Origin: a virus
DNA length: 41,679 nucleotides
IMG/VR virus record: IMGVR_UViG_3300046514_000463
Span: 1 to 41,679 of that record
Strand: one strand, 5' to 3'
In this document: positions 31,859-39,459 of the stretch, one piece after another
Layout: every line of letters begins with the position of its first letter
Numbering within the stretch: the first letter of the stretch is position 1
Notes under the pieces: model-generated
What the model saw: the letters and a program-made list of their open reading frames with translations, nothing else
What the model was told of the DNA's origin: nothing
Databases searched by the model: none
Translations under genes and position numbers: made by a program

Positions 31859-32806
31859 TCAGCCGGCTTGTGAGAGCTTTCGGCGCACGTCCTGATATTC
31901 GCGGCGGATGCCCTCCGGCAGCCAATGGGCATAGAAGCGGCGGGTAAATTCTTCGCTGGCGTGGCCTAGCGTGTCACTGACGGCGGATAGCTGCATCCCG
32001 TTGTTGAGGAAGAGCATGGCATAGCCGTGGCGGAAGCGGTGAGGGTTCTGGTAGGGCAATCCCGCCTCGGCACAGCGCCGGTGCAGCATCTGGCGCACGC
32101 CGTTGCCGCTTAACGCCGCCCTTGCGCCGCCGATGCCATTGTTGGAGATAAAGAGCGGGTTGCCGGCAATGCTCTGGCCGTCGTGCGTCAAAGGCCGTTT
32201 CATCAGGTAGGCACGGATCATGGGGCCAAGATCGGCGCCACAGGGGACAAGCCTGCCGTCGCCGCCTTTGCCGGTTTGCACCGTCACATGCTGGCGAATC
32301 ACGTCAACATCGGGCTGTTTGAGGTCGGTCAATTCCGTAATGCGGAGGCCACACCAAAAGAGCAGATAGATGATGCAGCGGTCGCGGTAGTCAACCCAGG
32401 TGTTGTCCCGGATTGAACCCGTAAGCCGCTGGTATTGCGCCAGACTGACGTAAGGCCGCACGCTGTTTGGCAAGCCGGGCGCTTCCAGATCGGCCATCGG
32501 TGATGCCGTCAGACACTTTACCCGTTTGACCAGATAGTTATACCAGACCCGCAGACTCCGATAACGACCCGCCACCGTGTATGGACTATAGCCGGCCTCC
32601 TGTTCGTGGACGATGAACGCCTCAATCGTTTCGGGTTCGCCCATATCCAATTGGCGTTGCAATGGCTCGGCCAACCAGTCGAGATAGCGGTTGAGGTGCT
32701 GTTGGTAGGAGATCAGCGTGTTCGGTGAGCGATTGAGCGCACGCTTCGTTTGCAGGAACCGTGCAACCCAGGTCGTCCGAAGTTCGACATCTGCGGGTGA
32801 TGCCAT
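31859..32806 (-). CDS. Tyrosine integrase
   Basis: 315 residues. The N-terminal SAM-like core-binding domain (about 10-105) includes RSPNTLISYQQHLNRYLDWL. The catalytic domain has R155 (CGLRITELTDL), K180 (TGKGG), H256-x-x-R259 (HRFRH), H282 (LGHAS) and nucleophile Y292 (FTRRFYAHW), the full tyrosine-recombinase set. It recombines attP (31714-31755) with a host tRNA-Lys gene. No excisionase gene was identified with confidence. Confidence 0.95.
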   Translation of the reverse strand: MASPADVELRTTWVARFLQTKRALNRSPNTLISYQQHLNRYLDWLAEPLQRQLDMGEPETIEAFIVHEQEAGYSPYTVAGRYRSLRVWYNYLVKRVKCLTASPMADLEAPGLPNSVRPYVSLAQYQRLTGSIRDNTWVDYRDRCIIYLLFWCGLRITELTDLKQPDVDVIRQHVTVQTGKGGDGRLVPCGADLGPMIRAYLMKRPLTHDGQSIAGNPLFISNNGIGGARAALSGNGVRQMLHRRCAEAGLPYQNPHRFRHGYAMLFLNNGMQLSAVSDTLGHASEEFTRRFYAHWLPEGIRREYQDVRRKLSQAG

Positions 32807-32972
32807 ATCAGATAGCCTTTCAGAACAGAGAGGGATTCACCCAGCGACATAAGGGCTTGATAGCGCAGACGGGGAATAGCAGGGGTAGTAACGAACAAAA
32901 GAAGCGCCCCACGGGCCGATGAGGGCAGCCGATGGGGCAGACAACAACAACCATATTGAAAGGGAATATAGC
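32807..32972. other. Divergent gap between integrase and replication genes
   Basis: 166 bp with no gene. Consensus promoters were not seen. GCCCCA (32907-32912) and TGGGGC (32934-32939) could form a hairpin. AAAGGGA near 32959 is the ribosome site of the next gene. Confidence 0.4.
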
Positions 32973-33986
32973 ATGAGTAGACGTATGTTGGATAGTTCGG
33001 TTTGGAGTAATGAGAATTTTGCCGCCTTACCACCACGGGGCCGGCTTTTGCAAATCGGCATGATTAGCATTGCCGATGATCAGGGGCGGCTCAAGGCGCA
33101 TCCGCTATATCTAGCAAAGGAAATCTTCCCCTATGACCATATCGAAATCATAGACGTAAGCAAGTGGCTTGAATTGATGGTTGAGAACGGTACGATCCTG
33201 CTCTATACGGTCGAGGGCAAACAATACGCCCAGTTCCTCAACTGGTGGGAATATCAGGCGATGCAATTCGCCAAGTCGTCAAGCTATCCACGGCCAGAGG
33301 GCTGGACGGATTGCATACGCTTTAATGGCAAGGGCAATCAGATGATGGTCTGTAACTGGACGACGCCCAAAGGCGAAAGGATGCTTGACACCTGCGATCA
33401 GGAGGGCAAACCGCTCCCTTTCGTGATGGCTTTTCCCGCCGCCAAAGCACCTACCCAAGCAGGTACTAAGCTAGCTGACCAAGCACCTGCTGAAGTACGT
33501 ACCTTAGTACCTGCTGAAGCACCTGCCAAAGTACCTACTAAGGTACGTACCCAAGCAGCTACTGAAGCACCTACTGAAGTACGTACCCAAGTAAACAATG
33601 TATTAAATAAAGATCAAGATCAAGAGAAAACTAAGAAGAAAAACAACAACAACAACATGCGCGCGCTCAACGAGCTTGTACTGGCAGAGGCAGAAAAAGC
33701 CGTTGTTGTTGTGGGGGCTGACGCCCTGATAAGAGAGATGGACTTTGATCAGAAAATGGCCCTGCTAAGTTGGCTATGGCTCTATAACGACTGGTTTGAG
33801 GAAGATTTGGACTACCGCGATAAATTCCGGCGATCCTATGGCAAGCGCGATCCTTTTGCCGGCATGGACAATATCGCCGGCGTGATGGTTTCGCAAGCGA
33901 AGGCGCGCCGGCAAGCTCCGCTGACGATTGCCGACCGCGAGGACATGCTGGAACGGCTAGCGGAGAAGGAGCAACCCCAGCCATGA
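32973..33986 (+). CDS. Replication initiation/organizer protein carrying the origin
   Basis: 337 residues from the ATG at 32973 (AAAGGGA upstream). The N-terminal ~130 residues (SRRMLDSSVWSNENFAALPPRGRLLQIG, ADDQGRLKAHPLYLAKEIFP, VSKWLELMVENGTILLY, YAQFLNWWEYQ) match the winged-helix domain of phage replication organizers. A low-complexity linker of 12 four-residue repeats (about 159-206) is encoded by 12-bp tandem DNA repeats. After an Asn/Lys-rich stretch a DnaD-like helical C-terminus follows. As with lambda O, the origin probably lies inside this gene and the protein probably binds its own repeats. Confidence 0.8.
   Translation: MSRRMLDSSVWSNENFAALPPRGRLLQIGMISIADDQGRLKAHPLYLAKEIFPYDHIEIIDVSKWLELMVENGTILLYTVEGKQYAQFLNWWEYQAMQFAKSSSYPRPEGWTDCIRFNGKGNQMMVCNWTTPKGERMLDTCDQEGKPLPFVMAFPAAKAPTQAGTKLADQAPAEVRTLVPAEAPAKVPTKVRTQAATEAPTEVRTQVNNVLNKDQDQEKTKKKNNNNNMRALNELVLAEAEKAVVVVGADALIREMDFDQKMALLSWLWLYNDWFEEDLDYRDKFRRSYGKRDPFAGMDNIAGVMVSQAKARRQAPLTIADREDMLERLAEKEQPQP
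33447..33590 (+). repeat. Twelve tandem 12-bp iterons (candidate origin)
   Basis: The array divides into twelve units of 12 bp, about GTACCTACTGAA with variants GCACCTGCTGAA and GTACGTACCCAA; the palindrome GTACGTAC recurs at 33495, 33543 and 33579. Each unit is in frame and encodes APAE/VRTQ-type residues. It lies in the replication-initiation gene and is followed by an A-rich stretch. Confidence 0.85.
33591..33660. other. A-rich stretch after the iterons
   Basis: The 70 bases contain very few G or C, with ATTAAATAAAGATCAAGAT and AAC repeats, in sharp contrast to the GC-rich surroundings. In iteron origins this is where the duplex melts. Confidence 0.7.
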
Positions 33987-34273
33987 GCGATAGCAAGAGC
34001 TTCTTCGTCGAAACCATGTTCGGTGCCAAAACGCGCCAGCCGATTGTGCGGATCAGCTATGGGCCGGAAGGCTTCACGCGTGAGATCGCCCAAATCCCGC
34101 CTGAGGATGCGATCAGCCTTGCCATGAACTTACTGCAAGCGTCCCAAGCGTCGTTGACTGATGCCTTCCTGGTGTCATTCCTGGAGCAACGCATCGGCGC
34201 CGAGCCCGAACAGGTGTTTGGCATCCTAAAGGAGTTTCGCGACTGGCGCATGGGACGCGAGGCGGAAGCATGA
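33983..34273 (+). CDS. Small early protein
   Basis: 96 residues, coupled by an ATGA overlap to the replication gene. A beta-like start (QPIVRISYGPEGFTREIAQIPPEDA) is followed by helices (AFLVSFLEQRIGAEPEQVFGILKEF). Not recognised; expressed with the replication gene. Confidence 0.6.
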   Translation: MSDSKSFFVETMFGAKTRQPIVRISYGPEGFTREIAQIPPEDAISLAMNLLQASQASLTDAFLVSFLEQRIGAEPEQVFGILKEFRDWRMGREAEA

Positions 34274-34584
34274 CCCCACGCGACCCCGACCTCTACACGC
34301 GCTATGGCGTCCCGCTTACGTGCGACGTTTACGGACCAACCCGCACGGCCATCGCCGCCTACGTCGCCTACCGCAACGACCCCATCTTCGCGCCCAAGCC
34401 GACCGACGCCCAGGTGCGGCTGGTGGCCGAATACTGCCAGGAGTACATCGCCGCGCCGATGTTCACGTACCCGGCCTATGAGCTGGCACAGTTGCGGGAG
34501 TGCGTCCAGTACATTCGCACGGTGCAGGAGCTGGCGGATTGGCTGTGGGACTGCCGGCGGATTATGAAGCTGGAGCCATTGTGA
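34270..34584 (+). CDS. Small early protein
   Basis: 104 residues, ATGA overlap with the previous gene. Tyr/Pro-rich N-terminus and a helical C-terminus (YELAQLRECVQYIRTVQELADWLWDC). No motif recognised. Confidence 0.6.
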   Translation: MTPRDPDLYTRYGVPLTCDVYGPTRTAIAAYVAYRNDPIFAPKPTDAQVRLVAEYCQEYIAAPMFTYPAYELAQLRECVQYIRTVQELADWLWDCRRIMKLEPL

Positions 34585-34602
34585 GGCATTGCGGGAGGCG
34601 CT

Positions 34603-35259
34603 ATGCAACCGACAACTGAGCAGCTACAACATTTGACCGACCTGATCAACACCCGCTATGCAGAGTTTACCACTGGCACGGTGCCGCAATTTGAGCCGAT
34701 GAGCCTGGGCCATGTGCGGCTGATCATGTGCGCGGTCGAGGAGTGGCAGGAAGAGCGGGAGCCCGCCTCGTGGGCGCAGGCGCGCGTTTGTGCAACCCCA
34801 TCAGGAGCGAATATGAATGGCACGGTTCCCGATAGCTTCGCGGTTGATGAACTCGACGATCTGGAGGATGACGGCTTGGGCAGCATCGACCTCGACGACG
34901 CAGATCCCGCACCCGCCAAGACTAAGCCGGGCCCAAAGGGCGCCCCGACCGCGGCCCGCCGCGCCCAGCTTGCGCGGCTTAGGGAAGAGCGGGCCGGGCA
35001 CAGAAAAGGCGGTGTGATTGAGAGTGAAGCGCAGCGCCACGCACACCGCAGCAACGTGGTGCCTTCGCTAGCGGAGGTTGTCGCCGAGGTCCAGCGGATT
35101 AGCATGGCTGGCGCTATGCCGACGATGGCGCAGTTTGACGAGTCCAAGCCGGCAGTTTGGGCAAGCGCCGCGGCGCATTTGCAGAGGCTGAAGCTGTCGT
35201 GGCCGCAATTGGCGGACACAGCGGGATTGAAACCACGCGGGAATAGGGCCGCACCATGA
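34603..35259 (+). CDS. Two-part early protein, basic C-terminal half
   Basis: 218 residues. The first ~70 residues are one helical domain; the rest has an acidic stretch (DELDDLEDDGLGSIDLDDAD), a basic RR-rich helix (GAPTAARRAQLARLREERAGHRKGG) and a small HTH-like end (LKLSWPQLADTAGLKPRG). An internal ATG at 34813 has AGGAG five bases upstream and could give a 148-residue protein. Not recognised; a DNA-associated role is possible. Confidence 0.55.
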   Translation: MQPTTEQLQHLTDLINTRYAEFTTGTVPQFEPMSLGHVRLIMCAVEEWQEEREPASWAQARVCATPSGANMNGTVPDSFAVDELDDLEDDGLGSIDLDDADPAPAKTKPGPKGAPTAARRAQLARLREERAGHRKGGVIESEAQRHAHRSNVVPSLAEVVAEVQRISMAGAMPTMAQFDESKPAVWASAAAHLQRLKLSWPQLADTAGLKPRGNRAAP

Positions 35260-36053
35260 CCACGCACCGGGAGCCCTCTGGGCACCGCCGCATCCGCCCA
35301 CACGCCACGCCCAAGCCGGCGAAGCCACCCAAGCCTGCACCGCTGGCGGTAGATAAGTACGCCGCGCTCAAGTATGACTATGCTACGGTCGCCGAGGCGG
35401 ACAGGGCAACCGTGCAAGACGCGGCATTGGCGATTAAGCGTTGGCAGCGGGACACGATAACCGTCGGCAAAACGTTCTTGGCGGTAAAGGAACTTCTACC
35501 GCACCGGCAATTTCTGGATTGGATGGAGATTGAATTTGGTTTGAAAGAACGCTCCATTCAGTCAATCATGAACGTTGCGCGCATCTATGGCGAACCCGAA
35601 AAAGCGCAACGCGTTGCGCTTTTAAGCGCCGGCGCATTGTATGAATTGGCCGCGCCATCCACGCCGGAAGCGGCGCGCTTGGAAGTGGAAGCGCATATAG
35701 CAGCGGGGCAAACGCCCACCCGCGCCCAGGTCAAGCGCATGATTGCCGCGTACATGCCGGCCAGGGAACAGAAGCCCAAGCAACTGACCGGGCCGGTGGC
35801 GGAGCCTGAGCCGGAACCTGACGCCATCGAAGCCGAATACACCGTGATCCCGGCTGCGCCATCATTCGCCGAATGGCTGGCGGCCATGCCCGCGGATCTG
35901 AGCTTGCGCGATCATCTCGCCATTTTGGAGCTTGCCAAAGGATCGGCGACCAAGCTGCGGAACGTGCGGCCCGCGCTCTACAACGCCGTATCAAATGTGA
36001 TGATGCAATGGAGCCAGTTGATCCATGCCGTAGAACAGGAGCTGAGGAAATAA
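35256..36053 (+). CDS. DUF3102-like protein
   Basis: 265 residues with a Pro/Lys-rich start, then the DUF3102 pattern (ALAIKRWQRDTITVGKTFLAVKELLPHRQFLDWMEIEFGLKERSIQSIMNVA, about 57-108), a family found in phages and plasmids and thought to bind DNA. A helical domain and a Pro/Glu-rich linker follow, then a C-terminal helical domain (about 205-265). It is in the early operon between basic and HNH-like genes. A 24-bp palindrome lies in its coding sequence (35600-35623). Function unknown. Confidence 0.7.
   Translation: MTTHREPSGHRRIRPHATPKPAKPPKPAPLAVDKYAALKYDYATVAEADRATVQDAALAIKRWQRDTITVGKTFLAVKELLPHRQFLDWMEIEFGLKERSIQSIMNVARIYGEPEKAQRVALLSAGALYELAAPSTPEAARLEVEAHIAAGQTPTRAQVKRMIAAYMPAREQKPKQLTGPVAEPEPEPDAIEAEYTVIPAAPSFAEWLAAMPADLSLRDHLAILELAKGSATKLRNVRPALYNAVSNVMMQWSQLIHAVEQELRK
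35600..35623. repeat. 24-bp perfect palindrome inside the DUF3102-like gene
   Basis: The left half is AAAAGCGCAACG and the right half is its exact complement, with no spacer. It lies in frame in the protein and could be a binding site for a dimeric protein, or a chance coding palindrome. Confidence 0.6.
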
Positions 36054-36364
36054 TGCCCATGCGTATGCTCGACCTCTACCCGCATGACTGGCCCGCCATC
36101 GCCTTCGCCGTCAAAGACGCGGCGGACTGGTGCTGCCAGGAGTGTGGCAAGCAATGCACGCGTCCAGGCGAAGCCTACGCCGGCGCCGAGAACATGCTCA
36201 CCTGCGCCCACGCCGGAACTGACTATACAAGCGAGGTCATCACCGTCTATGCCCTTTGCGCCAGTTGCCATTTGCGCTATGACGCCGAGTTTAGCCATGT
36301 GTTCCGACGCCGCTATGAGCGCGAGCGGCAGCGCGTGGCTGGGCAGATGGTCTTTGGCTTGTGA
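36053..36364 (+). CDS. HNH-like zinc protein
   Basis: 103 residues from the ATG overlapping the previous stop (TAATG). It has CCQECGKQC (C27, C30), an AH (residues 49-50) and LCASCHLRYDAE (about 65-76), the arrangement of small HNH/McrA-type nucleases with CxxC zinc knuckles. The central Asn of the HNH motif is not obvious, so it may be a degenerate nuclease or a zinc-binding protein. Confidence 0.65.
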   Translation: MPMRMLDLYPHDWPAIAFAVKDAADWCCQECGKQCTRPGEAYAGAENMLTCAHAGTDYTSEVITVYALCASCHLRYDAEFSHVFRRRYERERQRVAGQMVFGL

Positions 36365-36513
36365 ATGACACCGCCAATGTCGCGTAGGCATTGTGAGCCG
36401 TCCCGGCCACGCGCGTCGCAACCTCATCCCGTCCCGTTTCGGCGGCGGCGGCGGGACAGGAACGGGGGCGGTGCGGTCTGGTGGCGCGTTACCAATGGCT
36501 ATACGAGCTTCTG

Positions 36514-36556
36514 ATCGTCCAAATGGACGATTGGCGGCCTCATCATTTTGGATGAG
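36514..36556. repeat. Pair of small hairpins in the pre-lysis gap
   Basis: ATCGTCC (36514-36520) pairs with GGACGAT (36525-36531), and CTCATC (36539-36544) with GATGAG (36551-36556). They lie in the 36365-36732 gap. A GTG-started frame at 36393-36689 is not convincing as a gene. Confidence 0.5.
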
Positions 36557-36581
36557 ATATATGCCCTGGCTGTCCGGCTCG

Positions 36582-36610
36582 TTGACATACACGCGCCCGC
36601 GTGCTAACGT
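36582..36610 (+). promoter_or_regulatory. Candidate lysis-operon promoter with an operator in the spacer
   Basis: TTGACA (36582-36587) is followed 17 bp later by TAACGT (36605-36610), a weak -10. The spacer holds CACGCG-CC-CGCGTG (36590-36603), an inverted repeat that could bind a regulator between the boxes. Confidence 0.55.
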
Positions 36611-36621
36611 TATGGCAACTG

Positions 36622-36711
36622 TAGGCGACCGTTCCATGCGGCGGCCTACAGTGTTGTACCCTTCGACGCCCACGCCACAGCCTACATAAGGCCGCGTAGA
36701 ACGGTCGCCTA
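36622..36711 (+). ncRNA. Structured leader upstream of the lysis genes
   Basis: TAGGCGACCGTTC (36622-36634) is complemented by GAACGGTCGCCTA (36699-36711), a perfect 13-bp outer stem enclosing about 64 bases; an inner CGGCCT/AGGCCG pairing can also form. AGGCGACC recurs at 36722-36729, just before the next gene, so it could compete for the 3' arm. Confidence 0.5.
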
Positions 36712-36732
36712 AACTTTCCACAGGCGACCAGC

Positions 36733-36927
36733 ATGAACCAAGCCAAACCCGTCCCACCACCAAAACAGACACGCCCGCACGCCCGCGACATATCGCACGC
36801 TTGCGCCGGCAAGACGCCGTGCGGCGCGCCCTGCATCCTGGACAGCGGCCATCGCCACCAATTCCACACCTGCAACAACGAGAAATGCCGCTACTGCCAC
36901 GAATTTCGCTTCAAGGCGGCGGCCTAA
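36733..36927 (+). CDS. Small Cys/His-rich protein
   Basis: 64 residues with eight Cys/His pairs of likely zinc ligands (CAGKTPCGAPC, HRHQFHTCNNEKCRYCH). It is coupled to the endolysin by TAATG. It may be a small zinc-binding regulator; not recognised. Confidence 0.6.
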   Translation: MNQAKPVPPPKQTRPHARDISHACAGKTPCGAPCILDSGHRHQFHTCNNEKCRYCHEFRFKAAA

Positions 36928-38804
36928 TGGCGCTACTCTACGCCGTGCATGACCAGAGCGGCCACGCCCTTGTGCCTGCGGGAGGGTGGATAGTCGAGTC
37001 AATCGCCATCGCCGAGAATCCGCAGCCGCAGAACTGGACGCAGATCCGCCCGGACATCAACTGGATACTACGCCTCAACTGGGCGCATAACGGCAAGGAT
37101 GGCACCATCCCACTACGCGGCCAGTATGACGAGTTTGCCAAACGCTGCGCTGATTACATGGCGCATACAGGCGGCGTGCAGGTGGTCATCATCGCCAACG
37201 AACCGAACCACGCCCAGGAGTACCCAAACCGCGTCCCTATCTCACCGGAAGATTACGCCGATTGCTTTAATGGCTGCTACCGGGCCATCACCTACGAGCG
37301 GCCTGATTGTGAGGTGATGGCGGCTGCCGTTGCGCCGTGGGACGTGACCAGTGGCATCGATTGGCTGGCCTATTACAAGCGCATGTTAGCGCCCGTTACT
37401 GAATGCGATGGTCTTGCTATTCACGGGTATTCACATGGAGCCGACCCCAATCTGATTTGGAGCGCCGAAAAGGTGCAGGGTTGGTACTGGCATTTCCCCG
37501 TCATCTACCAGACGATTCAGGCCATCCCGCCGCGCTTTGCTACAAGGCCGGTGCATGTGACCGAAACCGACCAGGGTGACGAGGCCTGGCTGGATCGTAA
37601 TGCCGGTTGGGTGCAGAACGCCTACCAATCGGTTGATGACCACAACCGCACGCCCGGCACGCAAAAGATCTATTCGCTGGCCCTCTATCGCTGGCGAGGC
37701 GACAAATACGAAATTCATAACAAGCCGCTGGTGCAGGAGGATTTCAAGGCCGCGGTCAAGCGCGGCTACATCAGCCCAGGGGAACCGATGCCCACACCGC
37801 CACAACCACAACCGCCACGACCGCCACGACCGCCACGCCCTGAGCCGCCACAGCCAACGCCACCAGAGCCGCCGCCTATCGTCTGGGACAAGCGCTTGAC
37901 CGCACGCGGCTGCACGCTGCAACCGGCCCTGATGCCGACGGACGTGGCGCCTATCGTGACCGTAGGGCGCTGGTTTGACAAAGAAGAGGCGCAAGGCCGC
38001 ACCAATATTTTCGTACGGCTTCTGGACGAAAACGGCAAGCTGGCCGTGGGCGTGCCGGTGACGCAATTCTGGAGCAGCGGCAGCGCCACCCGGCAGACCG
38101 AACGCAAAGCCGATCCGTGGCTGGCCGCGCAGGGCTTGGGCGCTGACTACAGCCTAGATTGGCCCATGTACGAAGTTGCGCCCAGCTATGGCATCCGCAT
38201 TGAAGGGGACTACCGTGGCGATGTGGTCAACGGCTGCGGATTGGGCAGCATCGAGCAGCCAGATTACAAGATTCACACGGCTTACTTTTTTGAGTGGCAG
38301 CTATCATCTGAGGGCGTTACAGCGCCTATACCACCCACTCCAATACAGGGGGGGGATCTTGTCCATCCCCTCCCTGGGGCGGTGATTACCCAGCATTGGG
38401 GCGAGCCTGCGCCGGCCTATGGAGCCGGCATTTGGGGCCATGACGGAACCGATTTGGCGGGGCTGCCGGAAGGGACGCCTGTTTACAGCATGGCCGCCGG
38501 CAAGGTAGCCTTTACCGGCTGGGACGAGGGCGGCTACGGTAACTATGTGCGCTGCGAGATGGAGGGCTATGGCGCCTATGCCTTTTATGCCCATTTACAG
38601 CAAATCAGTGTGAAGATGGGGCAGACGCTGAAAGCCGGCGACGTGATCGGCTTGCTTGGCACAACGGGCAATAGCACAGGCGCGCATCTGCATACAGAAA
38701 TCCGCTTGCATGACGAAGATGGCAGCTACCGCCGGGATACGCCGATGGCGGCGGGAAGAGTTGACCCTGAGACATGGTGCTGCTTACACGGCTTGAGACT
38801 TTGA
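36927..38804 (+). CDS. Two-enzyme endolysin: glycoside-hydrolase-like plus M23 peptidase
   Basis: 625 residues. The N-terminal ~280 residues look like a TIM-barrel clan-A glycosidase: E92 in IIANEPNH (acid/base) and E213 in HVTETD (nucleophile), with IHGYSH at about 165-170. A Pro-rich linker (286-318) and an Ig-like middle domain (about 320-465) follow. The C-terminus is an M23/LytM zinc peptidase: HxGxD (H505, D509 in GHDGTD), H556 (YAHL) and HLH (H587, H589). The two parts would cut glycan and peptide bonds of the cell wall. No signal peptide is seen, so it needs a holin. An 8-G tract (38348-38355) precedes the peptidase. Confidence 0.85.
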   Translation: MALLYAVHDQSGHALVPAGGWIVESIAIAENPQPQNWTQIRPDINWILRLNWAHNGKDGTIPLRGQYDEFAKRCADYMAHTGGVQVVIIANEPNHAQEYPNRVPISPEDYADCFNGCYRAITYERPDCEVMAAAVAPWDVTSGIDWLAYYKRMLAPVTECDGLAIHGYSHGADPNLIWSAEKVQGWYWHFPVIYQTIQAIPPRFATRPVHVTETDQGDEAWLDRNAGWVQNAYQSVDDHNRTPGTQKIYSLALYRWRGDKYEIHNKPLVQEDFKAAVKRGYISPGEPMPTPPQPQPPRPPRPPRPEPPQPTPPEPPPIVWDKRLTARGCTLQPALMPTDVAPIVTVGRWFDKEEAQGRTNIFVRLLDENGKLAVGVPVTQFWSSGSATRQTERKADPWLAAQGLGADYSLDWPMYEVAPSYGIRIEGDYRGDVVNGCGLGSIEQPDYKIHTAYFFEWQLSSEGVTAPIPPTPIQGGDLVHPLPGAVITQHWGEPAPAYGAGIWGHDGTDLAGLPEGTPVYSMAAGKVAFTGWDEGGYGNYVRCEMEGYGAYAFYAHLQQISVKMGQTLKAGDVIGLLGTTGNSTGAHLHTEIRLHDEDGSYRRDTPMAAGRVDPETWCCLHGLRL

Positions 38805-39134
38805 GTCGATCCGCACGTCTGCCTCTGCCTCTTGGCGGCCTTTTGCTTCTGCCCGACGCATCATCTGGTGAATGACATAGTAGCGCAGAACGTCGGTGAT
38901 CCGGCTCTGGTAGCCTGGGCCGTCACTCTTGAAATAGTCAAGGACATAATGGGGCAGGCGGATCGAAATGTGTTCTTTGCCCTCACGAAACTCCATGACG
39001 CCATTGTCCCAGAAGTCATCAGGCAGCTTGTCAGGCCCATAGAGTTCGTCAATCTCCTCCTGCGAGGGATCGGGCGGATAAACGGGATTATCGGCGGCGT
39101 TGGGCAAAGCGGGCATAGTATCGGTTTTGTTCAT
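38784..39134 (-). CDS. BrnA-type antitoxin
   Basis: 116 residues from the ATG at 39134; ATG 39116 is an alternative. The C-terminal region KEHISIRLPHYVLDYFKSDGPGYQSRITDVLRYYV matches the BrnA ribbon-helix-helix antitoxin. BrnA binds and neutralises BrnT and represses their shared promoter. It overlaps the toxin gene by 47 bp and its 3' end overlaps the endolysin end by 21 bp. Confidence 0.8.
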   Translation of the reverse strand: MNKTDTMPALPNAADNPVYPPDPSQEEIDELYGPDKLPDDFWDNGVMEFREGKEHISIRLPHYVLDYFKSDGPGYQSRITDVLRYYVIHQMMRRAEAKGRQEAEADVRIDSKSQAV

Positions 39135-39393
39135 TGGGTGTAGCCTCCCTTGCGGAGATAAGGCGGCGGCGTTGTTGCCGACGCGTAAAGACGACAGTGA
39201 GCATTGTGCGGCTCGTAAGCGGCCCGATGGCGATATAGCGAATTTCGCCAGGATTGCGGCGATCTTCAATGACGAGGGTGTCACCCGTGAAGATAAGTAG
39301 AGCCTCCTCAAATGTAAAGCCGTGTTTTTCGAGATTTGACTCGTTTTTTTCGGCGTCCCATTCAAAGTCGTCATCAAAGATTACGTTGACCAT
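39088..39393 (-). CDS. BrnT-type toxin (RelE-like RNase)
   Basis: 101 residues from the ATG at 39393. FDDDFEWDAEKNESNLEKHGFTFEEALLIF, then EDRRNPGEIRYIAIGPL, then MLTVVFTRRQQRRRLISAREA is the BrnT pattern. BrnT is a type II toxin that cuts mRNA. Order toxin then antitoxin is normal for this family. The ATG lies six bases after the -10 box, so the message may be leaderless. In a prophage such pairs serve stability or anti-phage defence. Confidence 0.85.
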   Translation of the reverse strand: MVNVIFDDDFEWDAEKNESNLEKHGFTFEEALLIFTGDTLVIEDRRNPGEIRYIAIGPLTSRTMLTVVFTRRQQRRRLISAREATPNEQNRYYARFAQRRR

Positions 39394-39399
39394 GACGTA

Positions 39400-39428
39400 A
39401 GTATACACGATTTGTATACACTTGTCAA
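39400..39428 (-). promoter_or_regulatory. brnTA promoter and operator
   Basis: On the minus strand TTGACA (complement of 39423-39428), a 17-bp spacer and TATACT (complement of 39400-39405). Two copies of GTGTATAC lie in the spacer and -10, a likely BrnA operator. Confidence 0.85.
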
Positions 39429-39459
39429 TTTAGCGAGGATGTTAGGAGAGGAAAATCAC

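Noticed and set aside
33447-33590. CRISPR-like array
   Set aside because: The units are contiguous 12-bp repeats with no spacers and they are protein coding.
36393-36689. Plus-strand frame of 98 residues in the pre-lysis gap
   Set aside because: GTG start without ribosome site, Arg/Pro-rich low-complexity protein, and it overlaps hairpins and a promoter.
35978-36772. Minus-strand frame of 264 residues
   Set aside because: It is antisense to the DUF3102-like and HNH-like genes, and the rest covers the hairpin-rich gap without a ribosome site.
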